DNA of 28,567 nucleotides from Chara braunii. Its lineage: Eukaryota; Streptophyta; Charophyceae; Charales; Characeae. This document shows positions 27,278 through 28,567 of this stretch, piece by piece; within the stretch, counting starts at the first letter, position 1, and each line of letters begins with the position of its first letter. The notes beneath the pieces were generated by a model. That model did not search any database. It worked only from the letters and a program-made list of their open reading frames with translations, and had not been told where the DNA came from. A program made the translations under genes and the position numbers. Location of the stretch: assembly GCA_003427395.1 (NCBI GenBank), contig BFEA01000155.1, positions 1,680,061 to 1,708,627 of the forward strand, given 5' to 3'.

Positions 27278-27385
27278 AATCCTTGAACTGTAGACATACT
27301 GAGTTCGAACTCCACAGAAAGCAGATGAGTAAAATACTAGGATTCTGAATTAGCTATGGCCGGTCAGTTCGATGATATCTTTTTT
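27278..27385 (+). mobile_element. SINE type 2, 5'-truncated copy
   Basis: CTTGAACTGTAGACATACTG, the B-box-like GAGTTCGAACTCC, GCAGATGAGTAAAATACTAG, ATTCTGAATTAGC and GTCAGTTCGATGATATC align in order with 9405-9510. The A-box half is not recognisable. Confidence 0.65.
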
Positions 27386-27854
27386 CTGTTTTTCTTTTTT
27401 TTTATTTTTTTTAATTTTTTTTTTTTTAATTTTATATAGACAACTTCAATTTGTATTGAGGCGGGGTTATCGTTCGATGATGTCTCAAGCCCGTCTTTTT
27501 TTTTTTTTTTTTTTTTTTTTGAATGAAAAAACCTTCATTACTTGGACAGGAGGGGCCGGCCCACCCCACATAAAGGCCGGGTCTGGGAGCATTACCCAGT
27601 GTTATGCTTTTGACGGGACCGGAAAAGGACCCGGAAACTGAAGCTTCACCCTTACATCCTAGGCCCTATCTTTTTCTACTTGCTGAATAGTGTGTCCTTC
27701 TACTTCCTTAATCTCAAAAGCTCATTAAATAGTATCTTTTTCTTAAACCCTAAACCCTATTTTTCTCTTCTTGCTAAATACTTTCTACCCTATCTTCTTT
27801 CTATTTTCGGAATACTTTGAACCTTATCCTTATACTTCTACATCCTAAAATCCA
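27386..27854. repeat. T-rich simple sequence with two telomere-type units
   Basis: T-runs at 27396-27427 and 27498-27520. From 27650 a pyrimidine-rich series of degenerate CCTATCTTTTTCTACTTGCT units follows, with AAACCCTAAACCCT at 27745-27758, the plant telomere motif in two copies only. Confidence 0.6.
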
Positions 27855-27950
27855 TTAAACCACCAGTACCTAGCGGTTGTCAAGGCCCGTGGCTCAGCCT
27901 ACCGGTAACCCGAACCTTGCCGAGCCTCGAGCTACCGGTAGGTACCCAAA
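27855..27950. mobile_element. MITE family 1, single left end (copy g)
   Basis: TTAAACCACCAGTACCTAGC matches the family end exactly. No matching right end is visible before the A-rich and GA sequence, so it is truncated or its other end diverged. Confidence 0.5.
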
Positions 27951-28042
27951 AAAAAAAGAAAAAGAAATAAAAGACAAAAAACAGACAATTCTTCTGCCAG
28001 AAAAACAAGAAATCAAAAACAAAGAAAGCCGTTTCGCAAGCG

Positions 28043-28045
<3 letters not shown>

Positions 28046-28102
<57 letters not shown>
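28046..28102. repeat. (GA)n microsatellite
   Basis: Uninterrupted AG tract preceding the second GAATGAATC hairpin. Confidence 0.98.
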
Positions 28103-28105
<3 letters not shown>

Positions 28106-28108
28106 TTA

Positions 28109-28144
28109 GAATGAATCTTACCGCTTTCAGGCGGAAGATTCATT
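28109..28144. repeat. GAATGAATC hairpin, copy 2
   Basis: AATGAATCTTACCGC pairs with GCGGAAGATTCATT with one bulged A and a six-base loop. It sits between two GA tracts. Confidence 0.85.
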
Positions 28145-28171
28145 TGCAATTCGCTGCATTCCAACGCACAA

Positions 28172-28173
<2 letters not shown>

Positions 28174-28234
<61 letters not shown>

Positions 28235-28299
28235 GCGGCGAGTTTGGCGCAGGGCTCCGCACATCTCGCGGGGCCTCTCTCTCTCTCTCTCTCTCTCTC
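28174..28299. repeat. GA tract, GC-rich spacer, CT tract (foldback)
   Basis: (GA)n at 28174-28232, then GCCGCGGCGAG...CTCGCGGGGC, then (CT)n at 28275-28299. GA and CT arms plus the GCGAG/CTCGC stem make a large hairpin. Confidence 0.85.
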
Positions 28300-28325
28300 A
28301 GCCCCGGCGAGTTCAAGAGTACAAT

Positions 28326-28374
28326 AAATGAGAATGAATCATCTGTGTTTATCCCAGACGATTCATTCTCAGTT
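28326..28374. repeat. GAATGAATC hairpin, copy 3
   Basis: AAATGAGAATGAATC (28326-28340) pairs with GATTCATTCTCAGTT (28360-28374), one mismatch, 19-base loop. Confidence 0.88.
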
Positions 28375-28403
28375 TGGATATTTTTGTGCATTCTATTTGT
28401 TGC

Positions 28404-28453
28404 AAAATGAGAATGAATCTCACGTGTAAACACGTAAGATTCATTGTCATTTT
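28404..28453. repeat. GAATGAATC hairpin, copy 4 (24-bp arms, 2-base loop)
   Basis: AAAATGAGAATGAATCTCAC...GTGT pairs with ACACGTAAGATTCATTGTCA...TTTT at 22 of 24 positions with almost no loop. The GA tract follows 25 bases later. Confidence 0.92.
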
Positions 28454-28474
28454 CACAATTTTGTACGCGCCCGG

Positions 28475-28477
<3 letters not shown>

Positions 28478-28567
<90 letters not shown>
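28478..28567. repeat. (GA)n microsatellite at the right window edge
   Basis: Uninterrupted to the last base; probably continues outside. Confidence 0.98.

Noticed and set aside
27745-27758. Chromosome end (telomere)
   Set aside because: Only two AAACCCT units inside pyrimidine-rich sequence; too short for a telomere.
27877-28410. 177-codon frame with Arg-Glu repeats
   Set aside because: Translation of GA microsatellites.
1-28567. CRISPR array, bacterial operon or viral genome
   Set aside because: The hairpin minisatellite and tandem arrays lack unique equal-length spacers. Introns, SINEs and U6 relics indicate a eukaryotic nuclear locus, and no viral gene was recognised.

Overview
The window looks like nuclear DNA of a green plant or streptophyte alga. 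The pointers are a plant-type PP2C phosphatase gene split into short exons by a multi-kilobase intron, plant-like U6 snRNA relics, two AAACCCT units, many tRNA-derived SINEs and small terminal-inverted-repeat (TIR) elements, and long GA microsatellites. A charophyte with a large repeat-rich genome is a reasonable guess, but only a guess. Both ends lie inside GA tracts, so this may be a contig bounded by unassembled GA repeats.

Only one protein-coding gene can be recognised. It is a PP2C (PPM-family Ser/Thr phosphatase) on the + strand with two convincing exons: 15060-15231, carrying the VFDGHNG metal-binding motif, and 19835 to about 19992, carrying SGTTA, VGDSR and DHR. They join in frame across a 4.6 kb intron packed with repeats. 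The N-terminal exon(s) and the C-terminal half were not found.

Layout: 1-710 holds GA/CT tracts around a hairpin, then a MITE. 849-1315 is a PIF/Harbinger-like MITE with a TAA duplication. 1398-3735 holds SINE pieces, a U6 relic and a tiny poly(A) insertion with a 17-bp target duplication. 3945-5770 holds simple repeats and small tandem duplications. 5771-6823 is a duplicated SINE 3' region whose tail abuts a long-TIR element. 7505-11584 has further SINEs, including one bounded by a target duplication, and a MITE. 11840-13864 holds local duplications and two MITEs. 15060-19992 is the PP2C exon-intron-exon block. Its intron holds a 380-bp tandem duplication with a strong palindrome, a ~200-bp three-unit AT-rich repeat, a 231-bp tandem repeat and a 53-bp hairpin minisatellite, and a minus-strand U6 relic. 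20700-26640 holds a MITE, a 14-bp minisatellite, a strand-asymmetric pyrimidine-rich block, foldback elements, a possible unidentified exon cluster (25256-25908) and a direct duplication with one MITE-filled and one empty copy. 26999-28567 ends in simple repeats and a cluster of hairpins between GA/CT tracts.

The main content is therefore non-autonomous transposable elements in a gene-poor or intronic setting. Most open frames in the window lie inside repeats and were not called as genes.
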